A DNA stretch of 64,000 bases from contig NZ_LNXS01000019.1 of the NCBI RefSeq assembly GCF_001467525.1, positions 124,001 to 188,000 of the forward strand. The letters are read 5' to 3'. Of the stretch, positions 18,065-30,500 are shown one piece after another. The stretch's first letter is position 1. Each line of letters opens with the position of its first letter. This DNA is from Legionella anisa. GTDB taxonomy: Bacteria > Pseudomonadota > Gammaproteobacteria > Legionellales > Legionellaceae. The notes beneath the pieces were generated by a model. The model ran no database searches and was not told the DNA's origin. It saw only the letters and a list, made by a program, of their open reading frames with translations. A program made the translations under genes and the position numbers.

Positions 18065-19540
18065 TTAATATACAGCAATGCTATAGGATGGAGGTTCATC
18101 ATAACTCTCAATCCCTTCTTTAATATCCATAAGCTCTTGAGACAAACCTTTACGCGCTCCTGACTCAATTGCTTTAGGACCGGCAAAAAAAGTTAATCCG
18201 ATTCCAGCGGTAGCCGCTAGAGAAGAAGCCATGCCGAAAACAAATTCTGTTTCAAATAAACTTAGACCTAAGGCAAAGCCCCAAGCACTAAGTACTGAAC
18301 TCGAACCAAAAGTCGTTATAAAACCTACAACACTGGCACTAATGAGTAACGCCCCAAACACAATAAGAAGACCGCCTAAAACGTGTTTTCCAACAGAATT
18401 GTTTCCTGATGCACATTCAGCAATCTCACCTAAACGTTTTGCAGATTGCTTATCTGTAGGATTAACGAAAACATTATTCAAAATACAAACAGCACGTCCA
18501 TAAAAATGATAATCAATTTCCTCGTTTTTTTGTTTTTTCATTTTTACTTCTGCATCAATTAAATTGACTGCACTGATTATATGTTTTTGGAGTGCAGTAG
18601 GCTGATTAGGTCTATTCTGAGCAATAAAAGCAATTCCATTATTAAGAATTTGTTCTTCTAAAATAGGTAAATGGTGCTCTTGAATTGCAAAACATTCTGG
18701 CATACTTTGACTATTACTTCCAAACCAGGCAGTAGCACTATAGCCTGTTAGCGTTGGATAAGGTAAATCCCCATGCTCAGCAACATGAGTACTTTCAATA
18801 AGACTTCCTAAAATCTTCTCAAACGCAACATCCTTTTTTTCTTGTTTGACCTTAAGGTACATATCCCATAAAAAACCACACAAACGAAGATAATTCGCTC
18901 GATGGATTGGGTTTGTATAGTCAGGAGCATATCCTCCAGGGTAAAAAGTCAGTTGATTCAAATATCGAACAGCGAGCAGACATATACGCACTTGGGGAGA
19001 AAGTCCGGTCAAGTGCGTGTCTTCGTAATGAATCAGTGCTTCCCAAATTTTATTGGTCAAAGTCTGCACTAACTCCAAAGGATTTTCTTGTAATGTGTGT
19101 AAAAATAACTTGGCAGCAGGAATATGCTCCTTTAACCAGTCTCGGCGAGAATACAATTCATCCAGACTTGCCTGAGCTTCATTAATTGCGCGTTCGTAAG
19201 GAGCCATGCGTCTTTTGAGCTTATCACGCTCCTTGAGTAAATTATCTAATCTGAATTGCAACGTGTATGTATTTAATACCTGAATAGAACTCCCATAATA
19301 ATCAGGCCTTGGATAGATGATATTTGAAGGCATGCCTAGATTCATATCCATCTGCAACTCTATTGAGGAAATGCTTGAATTTAGAACGTCTAATTGTCTT
19401 TGGAGGGGGTTAAGGTATTGTCTCTGCTGCTCTTTAATGAATTGTAAGTTTTCAGATATTTGCAGTTCAAGTGGAGGTAATTCTGCTTGCCAGGAAAAGA
19501 GATCCGTATAATTGTAAACAACCGGATTAACTGAAGGCAT
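18065..19540 (-). CDS. Hypothetical protein, candidate Dot/Icm effector with C-terminal membrane hairpin
   Basis: I do not recognise a family. The ATG at 19540 is preceded by AGGA at a good distance and gives 491 residues; an upstream frame to 19627 is less likely. Residues about 20-150 are rich in Glu, Gln, Leu and Lys and look like coiled coil. The middle part is helical and soluble. Near the end are two glycine-rich hydrophobic stretches (about residues 386-411 and 416-453), which would anchor the protein in a membrane as a hairpin. The tail has a short acidic patch (MDIKEGIESYDEPP) that resembles the E-block of Dot/Icm substrates. Domain style, lone position and the neighbouring lphD-like gene suggest an effector, but this is inference. 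Confidence 0.6.
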   Translation of the reverse strand: MPSVNPVVYNYTDLFSWQAELPPLELQISENLQFIKEQQRQYLNPLQRQLDVLNSSISSIELQMDMNLGMPSNIIYPRPDYYGSSIQVLNTYTLQFRLDNLLKERDKLKRRMAPYERAINEAQASLDELYSRRDWLKEHIPAAKLFLHTLQENPLELVQTLTNKIWEALIHYEDTHLTGLSPQVRICLLAVRYLNQLTFYPGGYAPDYTNPIHRANYLRLCGFLWDMYLKVKQEKKDVAFEKILGSLIESTHVAEHGDLPYPTLTGYSATAWFGSNSQSMPECFAIQEHHLPILEEQILNNGIAFIAQNRPNQPTALQKHIISAVNLIDAEVKMKKQKNEEIDYHFYGRAVCILNNVFVNPTDKQSAKRLGEIAECASGNNSVGKHVLGGLLIVFGALLISASVVGFITTFGSSSVLSAWGFALGLSLFETEFVFGMASSLAATAGIGLTFFAGPKAIESGARKGLSQELMDIKEGIESYDEPPSYSIAVY

Positions 19541-19888
19541 AATGGATCCTCGCAAGTGGGTTACATTATAAATGTGCGGTTGATTATACACGGTGAAAAC
19601 TATTGATTCAATTATTGCATTTTGCACTCAAAAACAACGTTATCTCACTGAGTTTAATGATAAAATTGACCATAGAAAAATTAAACTTTCAGCCTTTTTG
19701 CTACGAAGTTATTATGAGTCATCCATTGTTAGGCCAGATTAATTATGCCAAGAAATATAAGGATTATACCCAGGCATAAAACCGCATCATTTGCTTTCTT
19801 TAAAACATTCACCAATGTATAGCGTGTCACCTAGGCAACAAGATACAATACCAACAGTTCCTAAAAATTTTTAAGGACACATCAGTTA

Positions 19889-21115
19889 ATGAGCACCCAA
19901 AAAACCTTTGGATCCTATTTTTTTCCCTTTATTTTAATTACAGCCATTTTACTCGGAGGCTTAGTTGGCTATTTTTTTGGAACAATTACTCCCTACTTAA
20001 AACCCTTTGGGGAGATTTTTCTCAACTTAATTTTTACGGCAATTGTTCCTTTGATTTTCTTTAGCGTTTCTTCAGCAATAGCACGGGTCGGCTCTATGGG
20101 CAAACTAGGTAAGATCGCTTTTTATATGACACTTGTATTTTTATTTACTGGAATCGTAGCAGCAGTTTCTTCTCTTTTTATTGTCAGTCTATTCCCTCCT
20201 GCTCAAGGCGTTGTCTTACCACTTACGGTTGCAGAAAAACACGCTGCCTTAAGTTTCTTTAATCAAATTGCGGGTATTTTTACTGTTCCTGAGTTTAGCA
20301 AGCTTCTTTCGCATCAGCATATTTTGGCACTCATTATCTTTTCAATCTTAGTAGGTATAGCCGCAGCGAATGCCAATGAAAAAGGAAAAACATTTATTGA
20401 TTTTTTAAAAGCAGGCGAAGAAATTTTTATGCGTGTTTTTACTTTGATTATGTATTATGCACCTTTTGGTTTTTTTGCCTATTTTGCTGTTTTGGTTCAT
20501 GACCTAGGGCCGCAATTGATGGCGAGCTACCTCCGAATTGCTGTTCTTTATTATACATTTGGAATCATTTATTTTATTGTTGCGTTCACACTATTTGCCT
20601 ATTTAGCTGGAAGAGCTCGAGGTATCAAATTATTTTGGCGCAACATTTTTCTACCTGTTGTGACATCAATCGCTACGTGCAGCAGTGCCGCCAGTCTTCC
20701 TGCTAATTTAATGGCAGCAAAAAAAATGCGGATCTCTCCTGAAATTTATGAAACAGTAATTCCTTTGGGTACTATTATTCATAAAGATGGTTCTGTAATA
20801 GGTGGAGTTTTCAAGATTGCTTTTTTATTCGGAATCTTTCACTTAAATTTTTCAAGCCCGGGTGTACTGCTTACTGCTCTGGGAGTTTCTTTATTAGTAG
20901 GTACAGTAATGGGAGCAATTCCAAGTGGCGGAATGCTCGGTGAATTACTTATACTTAATGTATATGGATTTCCTCCTTCAGTTTTAATAGCAATAGCTGC
21001 GATTAGTATTATTATTGATCCACTTGCGACTATGCTTAATGTAACATGCAACAGCGTAAGCACTATGATGGTTGCACGTCTTGTGGAAGGGAAAAAATGG
21101 TTAACATACTCGTAA
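19889..21115 (+). CDS. Dicarboxylate/amino acid:cation symporter (DAACS family)
   Basis: This is a 408-residue inner-membrane transporter of the GltP/DctA family that imports glutamate, aspartate or C4-dicarboxylates with Na+ or H+. It has eight to nine hydrophobic segments, the serine-rich re-entrant loop TSIATCSSAASLPANLMAAKKM, the PLGTIIHKDGSVIGG motif in place of the usual PLGATINMDG, and a final DPLATMLNVTCNSVSTMMVARL segment corresponding to the substrate-binding D-R-NVTGD region. The substitutions in these motifs make the substrate uncertain. The start ATG at 19889 follows an AGGA sequence. The 260-base region upstream shows only AT-rich DNA suitable for promoters. Confidence 0.87.
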   Translation: MSTQKTFGSYFFPFILITAILLGGLVGYFFGTITPYLKPFGEIFLNLIFTAIVPLIFFSVSSAIARVGSMGKLGKIAFYMTLVFLFTGIVAAVSSLFIVSLFPPAQGVVLPLTVAEKHAALSFFNQIAGIFTVPEFSKLLSHQHILALIIFSILVGIAAANANEKGKTFIDFLKAGEEIFMRVFTLIMYYAPFGFFAYFAVLVHDLGPQLMASYLRIAVLYYTFGIIYFIVAFTLFAYLAGRARGIKLFWRNIFLPVVTSIATCSSAASLPANLMAAKKMRISPEIYETVIPLGTIIHKDGSVIGGVFKIAFLFGIFHLNFSSPGVLLTALGVSLLVGTVMGAIPSGGMLGELLILNVYGFPPSVLIAIAAISIIIDPLATMLNVTCNSVSTMMVARLVEGKKWLTYS

Positions 21116-21152
21116 CCGGATAAGTTACATCCGTTTATTAAAAAGGCAAATT

Positions 21153-21386
21153 ATGAATCAACCTTATAAAAAATTGAATCAACCCTATAAAAAATTATGG
21201 CGATCCCGTAAAGATCGAAAAATTGCTGGGGTATGTGGTGGTTTAGGAGTTTATTTTGGTGTCGACCCTGTATGGATGAGAATTATTTTTGTGATTTTCT
21301 TCCTCGTTGGAGGCACAGCACTTATTGCATACCTTCTGCTATGGCTCATTATTCCTTTAGAGCCTGAAGACTGGCAAGATGCATAA
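21153..21386 (+). CDS. PspC-domain small membrane protein
   Basis: A 77-residue protein with the PspC signature: RKIAGVCGGLGVYFGVDPVW followed by a hydrophobic helix (IIFVIFFLVGGTALIAYLLLW) and an acidic tail. PspC proteins respond to membrane stress with the phage-shock system, although no pspA or pspF is near. AAGG precedes the start. The N-terminus contains the heptapeptide NQPYKKL twice, encoded by a near-exact 21-base tandem duplication (21156-21176 and 21177-21197). It is 37 bases from the symporter stop and may be co-transcribed with it. Confidence 0.85.
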   Translation: MNQPYKKLNQPYKKLWRSRKDRKIAGVCGGLGVYFGVDPVWMRIIFVIFFLVGGTALIAYLLLWLIIPLEPEDWQDA

Positions 21387-21449
21387 CTTAACCGCCCTAA
21401 TTTAAGAGAGGAAAATGGCTCAAAGAAACCTTATGAGCTTGTTTTTTGC

Positions 21450-21492
21450 GTCAGCCCTTATAAATTTTCAATGAAAATTTATAAGGGCTGAC
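21450..21492. terminator. Long perfect hairpin at convergent gene ends
   Basis: A 21-base arm (GTCAGCCCTTATAAATTTTC plus A) is followed by one A and then its exact complement, making a 43-base stem with almost no loop. It lies between the PspC-like gene and the end of the giant minus-strand gene, and probably ends transcription from both sides. It has no classical T tract. Confidence 0.6.
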
Positions 21493-21528
21493 CTATTACT
21501 GATCTTTTCGTACCCAGTTAGAATTCGC

Positions 21529-24500
21529 CTAGTGATGAGCAGCAATATCTATATGTGGTGCATTATCATCCACACTATGCGCCAATACTTCCTTAGCAAT
21601 AACCCTTAGTGATCCAGGAAGTTTTTTAACCTGGTCTGGATTGTCTCTCAAATATTGTATTACCTCGTCATCAGTAGCCAAATTTTGTACGTCTTGATAT
21701 ACTTTTGAAACGGAGGAGTCTTGGAATAATCTGAACTTATTCGTGTTGTTTGTATTCCAAGTGTCTAATGCATCTTTAAAAGCAGTTACATATCGCGCTT
21801 TTGTCTGATCATAACTGGCAGTAAAATCTTCTGCGAGAGTGATATCTTTATGGGCGCTATCAGTCCAAGATTTTAGAATCAAATCCTCAATGTCATTAAA
21901 AGTCCTGTACAAACGACTTTGTCCCCTAAAATGAACCCTTGGGAAAAGCTGTTTTGAAGCCTTTTCACTATCCTTATCCATAAGATCAATTTTAATGGCT
22001 CTGACCTTCTCCAACAGCTCTTCATAACTTTTACCCTTATTCGCAACGAGTTGCTTTAACTCATCAATTTGAGGCTTCATGTCATTGTAGCGTTGTTTGT
22101 CTTTTATCCATAACTTATCATAAGAATTAATCTGGGCTTTTATTGCCTTATCTAGACCTATTCTTGCATCTCCTTCAGGTTTTGGTTTAAATCTAGGAGG
22201 ATTAGCACCAACTGTCTCTAATTCACCCATCACGTTAAGCACTTCTTTTTGTTGTGCAGAGGACAATCCTCTAGGTTGCTCCTTAGATTTCTGTTTAAGT
22301 ACTCCAGAAACATGCGCTTTATAAGCATCAAGTCCTGCTTGATATACCTCGTTTGCTTTTTCTATGGAGAATCCATAAGATGGCAATCGAGAAACAAAAG
22401 AGTGGTTCTTTAGCAAATCCATTAACGCCAATCGTTCCTCTCTAGAATATTTCATAAATTCATTCTGTATCCATGCCTTGTGGTCACTATGATTATCATA
22501 AAATAATTTAATCATCTTATTTTGTACAGAACTCAGAGGCTCAATACCTACCAATGAACTTAAGAGAATGTCTGTTTCATGATTTTTATTGTTGTCGAAT
22601 AATTTTAACAATGCAGGTAACTTATCAGGCCCAACCAAAGGTTCTGTATTGAAAGCCCTTCGTACCACACTTATTGGAGTTTTCGTGGTATTAATATTCT
22701 TAAGTAAAGCCTCTATGGATTTGAAAGTACTCTCATACTTCTCTCTGTCATCTAATGTGGCGATATAAGAAATCAAAGGTTTTATCGCTAACAAATTATG
22801 TGCATGAGCAGGAAATGTTTTTGAAAAATAAAGCATTTGCTGCATTTCTTTAAAAGTTAGTGACTTTAAAACCTCAGCGCAAACTTTGTCTTTTTCAACA
22901 ATTCCTGCTTCCAATAATTGCCTAATCCCTGCTATAGAGCTTGCTTGTTCCGCAGAGGACAAATCCATATAGGAATCAGAGTCCAGATAGTGTACAAAAG
23001 CAGGTGCAAGAGAGAGCCAATCTTCCTCCATATTTGAGGAATGGATCATTGGAGTTAAAGAGTCAATAGAGAGCCCTTCTTCCGCCATGCTTCGAAAATT
23101 ATTTATTAGACTCAATAAGTAATGCATGTCTTTTGTAGAATAAGCTTTGAGCTTTTCTTTTATAGTATCAACTGGAACTTTCTCTAACAGGATACGTATT
23201 CCGTCAAATTCAGAAGCATATTCAAAATCTTTGCTCAGTAAATAAGGACCAAATAATTGCTTAACCTTATCGAATTTATATTGTTCATCAGTAAATAGAT
23301 CCTGCAGTCCTTCCAGCACTTTATTATATTCTGCAATTTTAACTTGCTTTTTGGTTTTTAAACTCGTCGGGAAGAATTCTTTTAAAAAGTCTTGAGAGCC
23401 CGCGATTAATTCAGGTTGTAACTGCAAAATTGAATTAAATCGGGAGATAAACTCTTTACCTTCTGTAGCAAGAATTTGTTCAACTAGAGGTAAAAACCCT
23501 AAAACGCGTGGACCTACGTTTGCCATATTATTCCAAATGGCATCCAGCTCTTTAATGGGTGTCCGTGGTGCTTCATACTTTTTTTTCATTTTCTCAATGA
23601 AACGCTTCAAGACATTTAAATGTTCTGGGGCTTTTAAGTTTTCACCAATCTCAGCCAATTTCTTTAATAACTCAACATTGGACATTCCTGATCGTTCTAA
23701 TATTCCTTCGTATTGAGCCAATAAACGTTTGCGATGCTCCGGTTGATTCTCCATTCCGCGCACAAATTGATTAAATAATTCACTATATACTTGCTCGTTT
23801 TCTTTCACATCAATGAAGCGGTCAAGAAAGCTTTTGATAGCAAGTAAATGATCTGCTTCCAGATAAACCTTTTCTGTAAAACAAGTTGCGGGCAAAGTTA
23901 AAAGACTATCTCGGATAATCGGGTTATTCCAAAATGAAAGACTCAAATCAGGATTAGCCGCACTGTATTGGAGCATAGGTAATATCTGTTCTACATATTC
24001 TTTCCCACTATATTTAGGGCTTAAAATATACTCCAAGGCCAAATTACTGGCTGTAGGATCCATCCTCATTAAGGATAGTTGCAATATTTTTTCTTGTTGG
24101 GCGTTTAATTCAAATTTTAAATCGGATAACTTTTCAATCTTTCTGCCTTCACGTAATTCAGTAATTTGCTCTACCACCTTGCGTTCTTTTATGAGTGTAG
24201 CTACTTGTTTTTGAAATGCTGCAAAGTATAAAGTTGGCGTGTTTTCATAGATTTGTAACAAGGCTTCCATTTGCAGTTCAGTCATATTACTCATATCAGT
24301 AATAAGTTGATTCCAGGATTTGGAATCTTCCGGTAAATCCGCAATTCGCAGTACCAAGCCTTGAATTGCAATCTGCAATTGATTTTTCCGTGCTTCTGCT
24401 GGGGTATCTAGAATAAACTTTGGCTGTTCGGGTATTTCTATCTCAACTTCGAATCCTCCCAGATCCTTAAACATGGAGTCAAGCCTTCCATTTCTCTCAC

Positions 24501-27500
24501 AATTTTGACCTATAAATTCTTGTAACGCTCTAATGCATTCACCTGAATCATCTTTATAACGTGTTTGAATTTCCAGCCATTTCTTTTCCAGATCATTTAA
24601 ATAATTTGCAAAATCTTTAATTAATTGATCTTTCTTTTGAGGATCAGCTTGGCCTATTTTATTGATTCCTTCCGAAGACAGTTTTGCCTTCGCTTCATGA
24701 TAGAAACGGGACAAGTAATTATCTTTTGCGGCGCTATACTCTCTAAGACGCAATAACAAATTAAATTTATCGTTTGGTTGGTATTTAGAGAAATCATGTT
24801 CCTCAGAAAATGCATTCATCAAAGGATGTTTAACCCGATCCAGCTCATCAAGCAAATTGGATTCAGCCAAAAACTTACTCCATGCCTGAAGTTCATCATC
24901 AATTTCTTTAGTAATGTAGTACTGAAGAACTTCGCCTTCTTCACCATTACGTGCTGTTCGGCCTCCTTTTTGCCCTAAATCATTTTCATCTTGTACGGAA
25001 CCTAAGATTACCGTTTCAACACCCACGTTATCACCGCGTCCAAAACCAGCCGCTATGAGAACAACTCCGCGTTCTTTCTGTCCTAAATAATCCCCTTCCA
25101 TTTGTTTTTTACGACGTAAAATTTCTGCTGGTGATTCATGGGACTCATTGGTGTAAGAAAGAAAATATTGTTGATATTCTTCTGCAGTAAAATACTTTTG
25201 TATTGCTGCGGTCATTTTGAGGACTTCTTTATCCGTAGCACAGCACCATAAAATAGATTTTTTCTCACGAATGCGTTGCCTAATATCTGCCGCTATCTTT
25301 TCTAAACGAGCCTCCTGTGCCTTTTCCGTATTCTTATTGTCAAAAAACTGAGGTGTAGGCCATTTCCGCAAATCTTTTTGATTTGTGGGTACACGAAGCA
25401 CGGCCGTAGCATGCTCTTCATTTAGCTCATTGGATTGCGATGAAGATACTGTTCCCGTAAATCCTTCCCAATGCCCCCATAAAGTTTTCAGTCTTTGAGA
25501 AAAAACTTGGGAACTGATAATGTTACTCTCAGGATGGACATGATAATTTTGCGGCTCATCTTTTAATGCGGCTTGTTCATTTAGACGTGCAGCAAGAAGT
25601 TGATGAACACCGTGGCTAAATGAAGAACCTACAGCAGCTTGCATGTCTTTTGTGAGAGGATATATTTCTCGTAAAGGAAATTCTTCTTCACCTACTTTCA
25701 CCTGTTCTAAGCGGACCGTGTACTGAACACCGAATTGCAATGTTGCAGCCTCATGTGTTGATTGCAACCAGCCTAGTAACTCCATAGGACTTAAGCTTTC
25801 CAAATACAGTAAGCCATCTTCATTTGCTTGTTCTGCTAAAAATTGAAAACACTCTATTATCTGCTTTGTAGTCAGAGGATGTTCTTTTGGATCATTTTTG
25901 AATTCAGCAGGTAAATTATCATAAAACTCATTAAGACCCCGATAAAACCAAGCCATTTCTTTAGGAGTAATCCCTGTATGACGGGCATAGTTAAACTGAG
26001 TTTTTTGGCCTTCATAATAGAGAAAGTCAAATTCATCGCCTAAGCCTACTCGATTTGCTTTATCAATGGGGATAGGCTTGCCCTGGCTTGCCTGCTCATC
26101 AAGAAATAAAGACAAATCGCCTGGAGTAGTATAAACCACTTGAGCATTGACATAGGTATCATGTTCGGAACGCGCATGCACATTGGCGGTGGAAATACCA
26201 AGAAAATCAAAAAATGGTTTATAATCGAGCAAATCACGCTCTGCGAGACTCCATTTGGCAGTACACACATCCACTTTTTTACCTAATCCTACATGGCGTG
26301 CTGCACGAAGGGCAACGAAATGGCTTTTTCCCTCTCCTGTTTTTAATTGTAAAATACTGGATGGATCGTCTGAAAGTAATAAATCGTTAGAAATCAAAGC
26401 AAACTGTTGTGCTAAATGAGGGTACTTACCCGTTGTACGACCTAAAACTTCAAATAAAATTGCCCAAACCTGGGTTTTTGTCTGCATGTTATTTGGGTCT
26501 TCACTAGAAGCCTCAGAGCACTTCTTGAATGCTGCTTTTAATTCTTCCTCGGTCATTTCGCCAATCGGCTTTTCATAACCGGCTATTTTAGATACTCCCT
26601 GTTCAAGTTGTTTCAAGTACTGGAACATGAAGGTGAGTTGAATTCCTGATTGAGCATCTAAAGGTTTAACTTCCTTGCCTCGAGTTACATAAGTCAACTC
26701 AAGCATTCTGGCTAAATCTGCTTCCCGTGTACTGGATAAGCGTTGATAATCTTGCCTAAATGTTGATTGTTCTTTTGTCAGAAAATCTCCAAGGGCTTTA
26801 TCTAATGGCCGAGATTCTTTATTTTTAATGAAGGTTAATAAATTTCGCGTATCGGGTGCAGGCTTGCCTGGATAATTTTGGGCGAGTGCGCTAAGTTCCT
26901 CTTTTGATAATTTTGATAAACGAGTAACTAATTTAACTGCTTTAGGATGATCCCCTTTTAAATAATCTCCTCGAGGCACTGTTGGATACTGATTCGAGGA
27001 AAAACTACTCCACGCAGCAATGTGTAAAACCAATGCTTTCTTGTCAGCATCTATTTTTTCTAAAGCGAATTGTTCTTCAAGCTCTGGATACTTGGTTAAT
27101 GCTTCAATCCATAACTGGCTTGTTGCTTTCCAGTCTTCATTGCGAATGGGAGCATGATCCAAACGAATAAGATCAGTGCATTGTTTAAAGATGGAATCAA
27201 ACTGTTCTGGAGGCTTCTTGCTGCTTAACAAACGGGCTAAAATAACCTCACGAAGGCCATCATAATCTTTATGAGTTAAGCTTGTGACAAGAGAAGTAAT
27301 GAATCCAGGTTCTTCACTTGTTCGAATTGCCAATCGAGCCAAATTCGCTTGTTGTACTCGATCGAAGGTTTCTGCTTTTGATAAAATTAATCCAAAAACA
27401 CTCTTCCATTTTCCTTCTTTATCAAAATCAGGCTGTACTTCATCGATAGTTCCAGGAATAAAGGGACTATCCGGTTCAGTCAATATCGCCTCTAGAATAC

Positions 27501-30500
27501 TAATAGGAAAACTGGAAGTACTGTCTTGAGGTTGCAAGCTACGTAAAAGTCCATCGAAATAACTAGAGGTCCAAGCTCCTTTATCATGTTTTTCTAATAC
27601 TTTTTCAAGGGTGGAGAGCAACGGCTCCACTTCATTAATATAGGTTTTATTCAGCTGCAACCGTTTGAAAAACTCAACAATAGGCTTTAATGGTTGATTT
27701 GCTAACTGTGCCTCAGAAACAGCAATGTGGCTGGTAAAGAATTTGCTCAATCGGCGATGGTGTTCTGCAAAGAATTTATCAAGTCCTAAATCCTTGAGAT
27801 CGCCTGCATTCACCATTCTGTAATCACCAGCAATAGAGCTCTTAAACTTCAATCCATGGATGTCTTTTAATTGCTGCATTAATTGCTTACGCTTCTCCGC
27901 GATCTCTAAAGGATGAGCATCCATTTGTTGAATGCCATCAAGAATTGCTTGCCAAATTACTTTTCTTTGACCTGGCTCATCCGGTAAGGTATCCGCATCT
28001 AAAGAAAGTAATTGGTTGGAAAGAATAAGTAATTCATTACTTGTCACCCTTTTCAAAGCTTTGGTGGCTTCAAAAAATGTGTTTAACTCCGCTTCGGATA
28101 CTCCGTAGACGGTGGCCAACAACAATCCTTGATCCAAATGCCTGTGCTGTTTTGGGGCATTTTCAAATAAGGTGAAAATGCGCGCTAGATTTTCCTCTCT
28201 AACATCCTCTGGCAGTATATTAAGGCATTCAAAAAAGGTAGTATTGTTGGGATACTTCGTAAGAATATCTTTAAGTTTTGCCCAATGATCCCCCAGTAAC
28301 CCGAAAATCTCGAGAGGAAAACGTCGATAGGCTTGATGCGTTTCATAAAAAATATGATAGAAGTGTGCGGCAACATCATTTAAAATAGGCTGGTTTTTAC
28401 CTGTATTAAAGAAATCAAGTAATTGCTGAGCGCCTAGCCATTCAGTATGTGAAGCCCAAATTAATTCAGCTTTCGATAGGTTTGCCTCACTCAATATCCT
28501 GTAATCCTCAGGCTTAATATGGCTTTTAGAGGCTAAAGCACGATTGGTATGAAGCGGCTCCTTCCAATGATGAGTAAATAGTTTGTCCATCGGCGGACTG
28601 TATGTTGGACTTCCATTTTGAAACTCAGCAAGACGAAGTGACTTATCAACTAAAACAAAGCCCTCATGACATACAGCATAAGGTACTCCTCCCTCTGTTA
28701 AATCAGAATGGGGAAGCGCTTTTATAAACTGTGCTTGTAGCTCTAGGCTGGGAATATTTTCCAATGATTTTAAAATGCGTTCAAAACAAGGGAATAGATT
28801 TTGTCCCTTGGGCTTTAATGAACGTAAAAGTTCTGGTGTAAACTCTTTTTCTAAGCCCATTTCCTTAATGCGGCTATAAAAATAATTGAATCCTTTCCAC
28901 AAGTTAGAAATATCGTCCCATCCAGCAGCCTCCATCTGCATATCAAGGAATTCTAGGAAGAGCTCTTTCTCACCGCTCTCGTCCCTTGATAATTCCGCTA
29001 AGATGGTATCAAAAGTATTTAAGGCTGACTCTTGTAATAATGGGGAATAGGTAGTGCAATAATAAAGATAATTTTCACCAAAAGCTTCTAAGAATTTTTT
29101 TCCTAATCGATCTTCGATGGTTAATAAAAGATTAGAAAACCGTTCTAAACCGTAATTGCCGTATCGAGAATAAATTTGGCCCAAACCTTTTACATGGATA
29201 AAACCTTCATTTCTCATTAAAAGATCAAATATACGTTCTTTTTGTCCTTCCTGGTCCCTATCTGTGTAAATGTTTTGAATTAATAATCCAATCGCTCTTT
29301 CTTTGGATAATTTTTTAGGTTGTTGAGAAAACCATTCAATTATATCCCGCTCAGGAATGGAAGATCTGAAACCTGCGTAAAATAGTTCCCAATTGTTTAT
29401 AACCCATGTCCTGTTTTCTTCTTGCTTTAGAAAAAGTTGCCAGGACTTAGATAATTTCTCTCCATGCCACAAAGCATCTAACCTTAGCTCACGTTCTTTT
29501 TTGGATAACTCAGGCTGCATTTCAGCCAATAATTGCATTTGTTGCAGCAAATCTTGCAGACGAGGTACTTCATCGTGCTTATTAAACTGCCGATAATCTC
29601 CTAAAATACGCTCGACTTTTGGAATAGAAGTAGTTAATTCTAAAGTCAATGGATTATGATCGGTTGTATAGCCTAAAGTGGGTTTGTATCCTAAAACCAG
29701 TTCCCCAGATCCCAAACGTTGGGTGTAAAAACCCCGAGGTAAATTAGATACATTCAAGCCTCCAGACAATTGACGATGGTATTTCAACAGCATTTGTGCT
29801 GCATAGGGCGTCATTTTTTGAATAATATGTTTCGCTGGAACTTCAGGATTGGCATTTACCCAAGTATGGAAAAACGATTGCAGTATTTTTTCATCATGCG
29901 TTTTTAATGTTATCTTACGATCGTCAATAGGATAATCGAGATTCAGCTCATGATAATATTTCCCTAGTTCATCATGAATGTTGGTATAATCAATCAATAA
30001 AGGAGGCAATACATCTTCAAAAGCAGTTCCTTTTTCCATTTCATTTTCTAAGGAGCGGCTTCGTTCTTGTTTTATTTGCTGTTGCTGTTGCATTTGTAAA
30101 GCAATGCCGCCAGCTCGACTCAGTGATAGCTGCTGTTCTCCTAATGTTTTAACACATTCTTTTCCAAATTTTCGGACTAACGCTTCACTTTCGAGACCTT
30201 TTTTGTCCTTTATTTGGACTTCTTTTTCATGATCTTCAATTTCTTCAGCTACTACTTGAGATGCTACTTTAAAGTGGTTGATCTTCAATAAATCTTCATC
30301 ACTCTTCTTACGCGCCCTCTGAACTAAGATATTATTTAAGTCACTATAAAGCTCATAAATTTTTGCCAATTGAGGATTATTTGAAGGCTTTTCTAATTCA
30401 GGGATATGAATAGGGCAAGTCCAGTTCTCATTATGTTCAGCTCGTTTGCTTACTTCCAAAAGAAAATCACCTAAAGCATCTATTTTTTCAGGAGTTGTTG

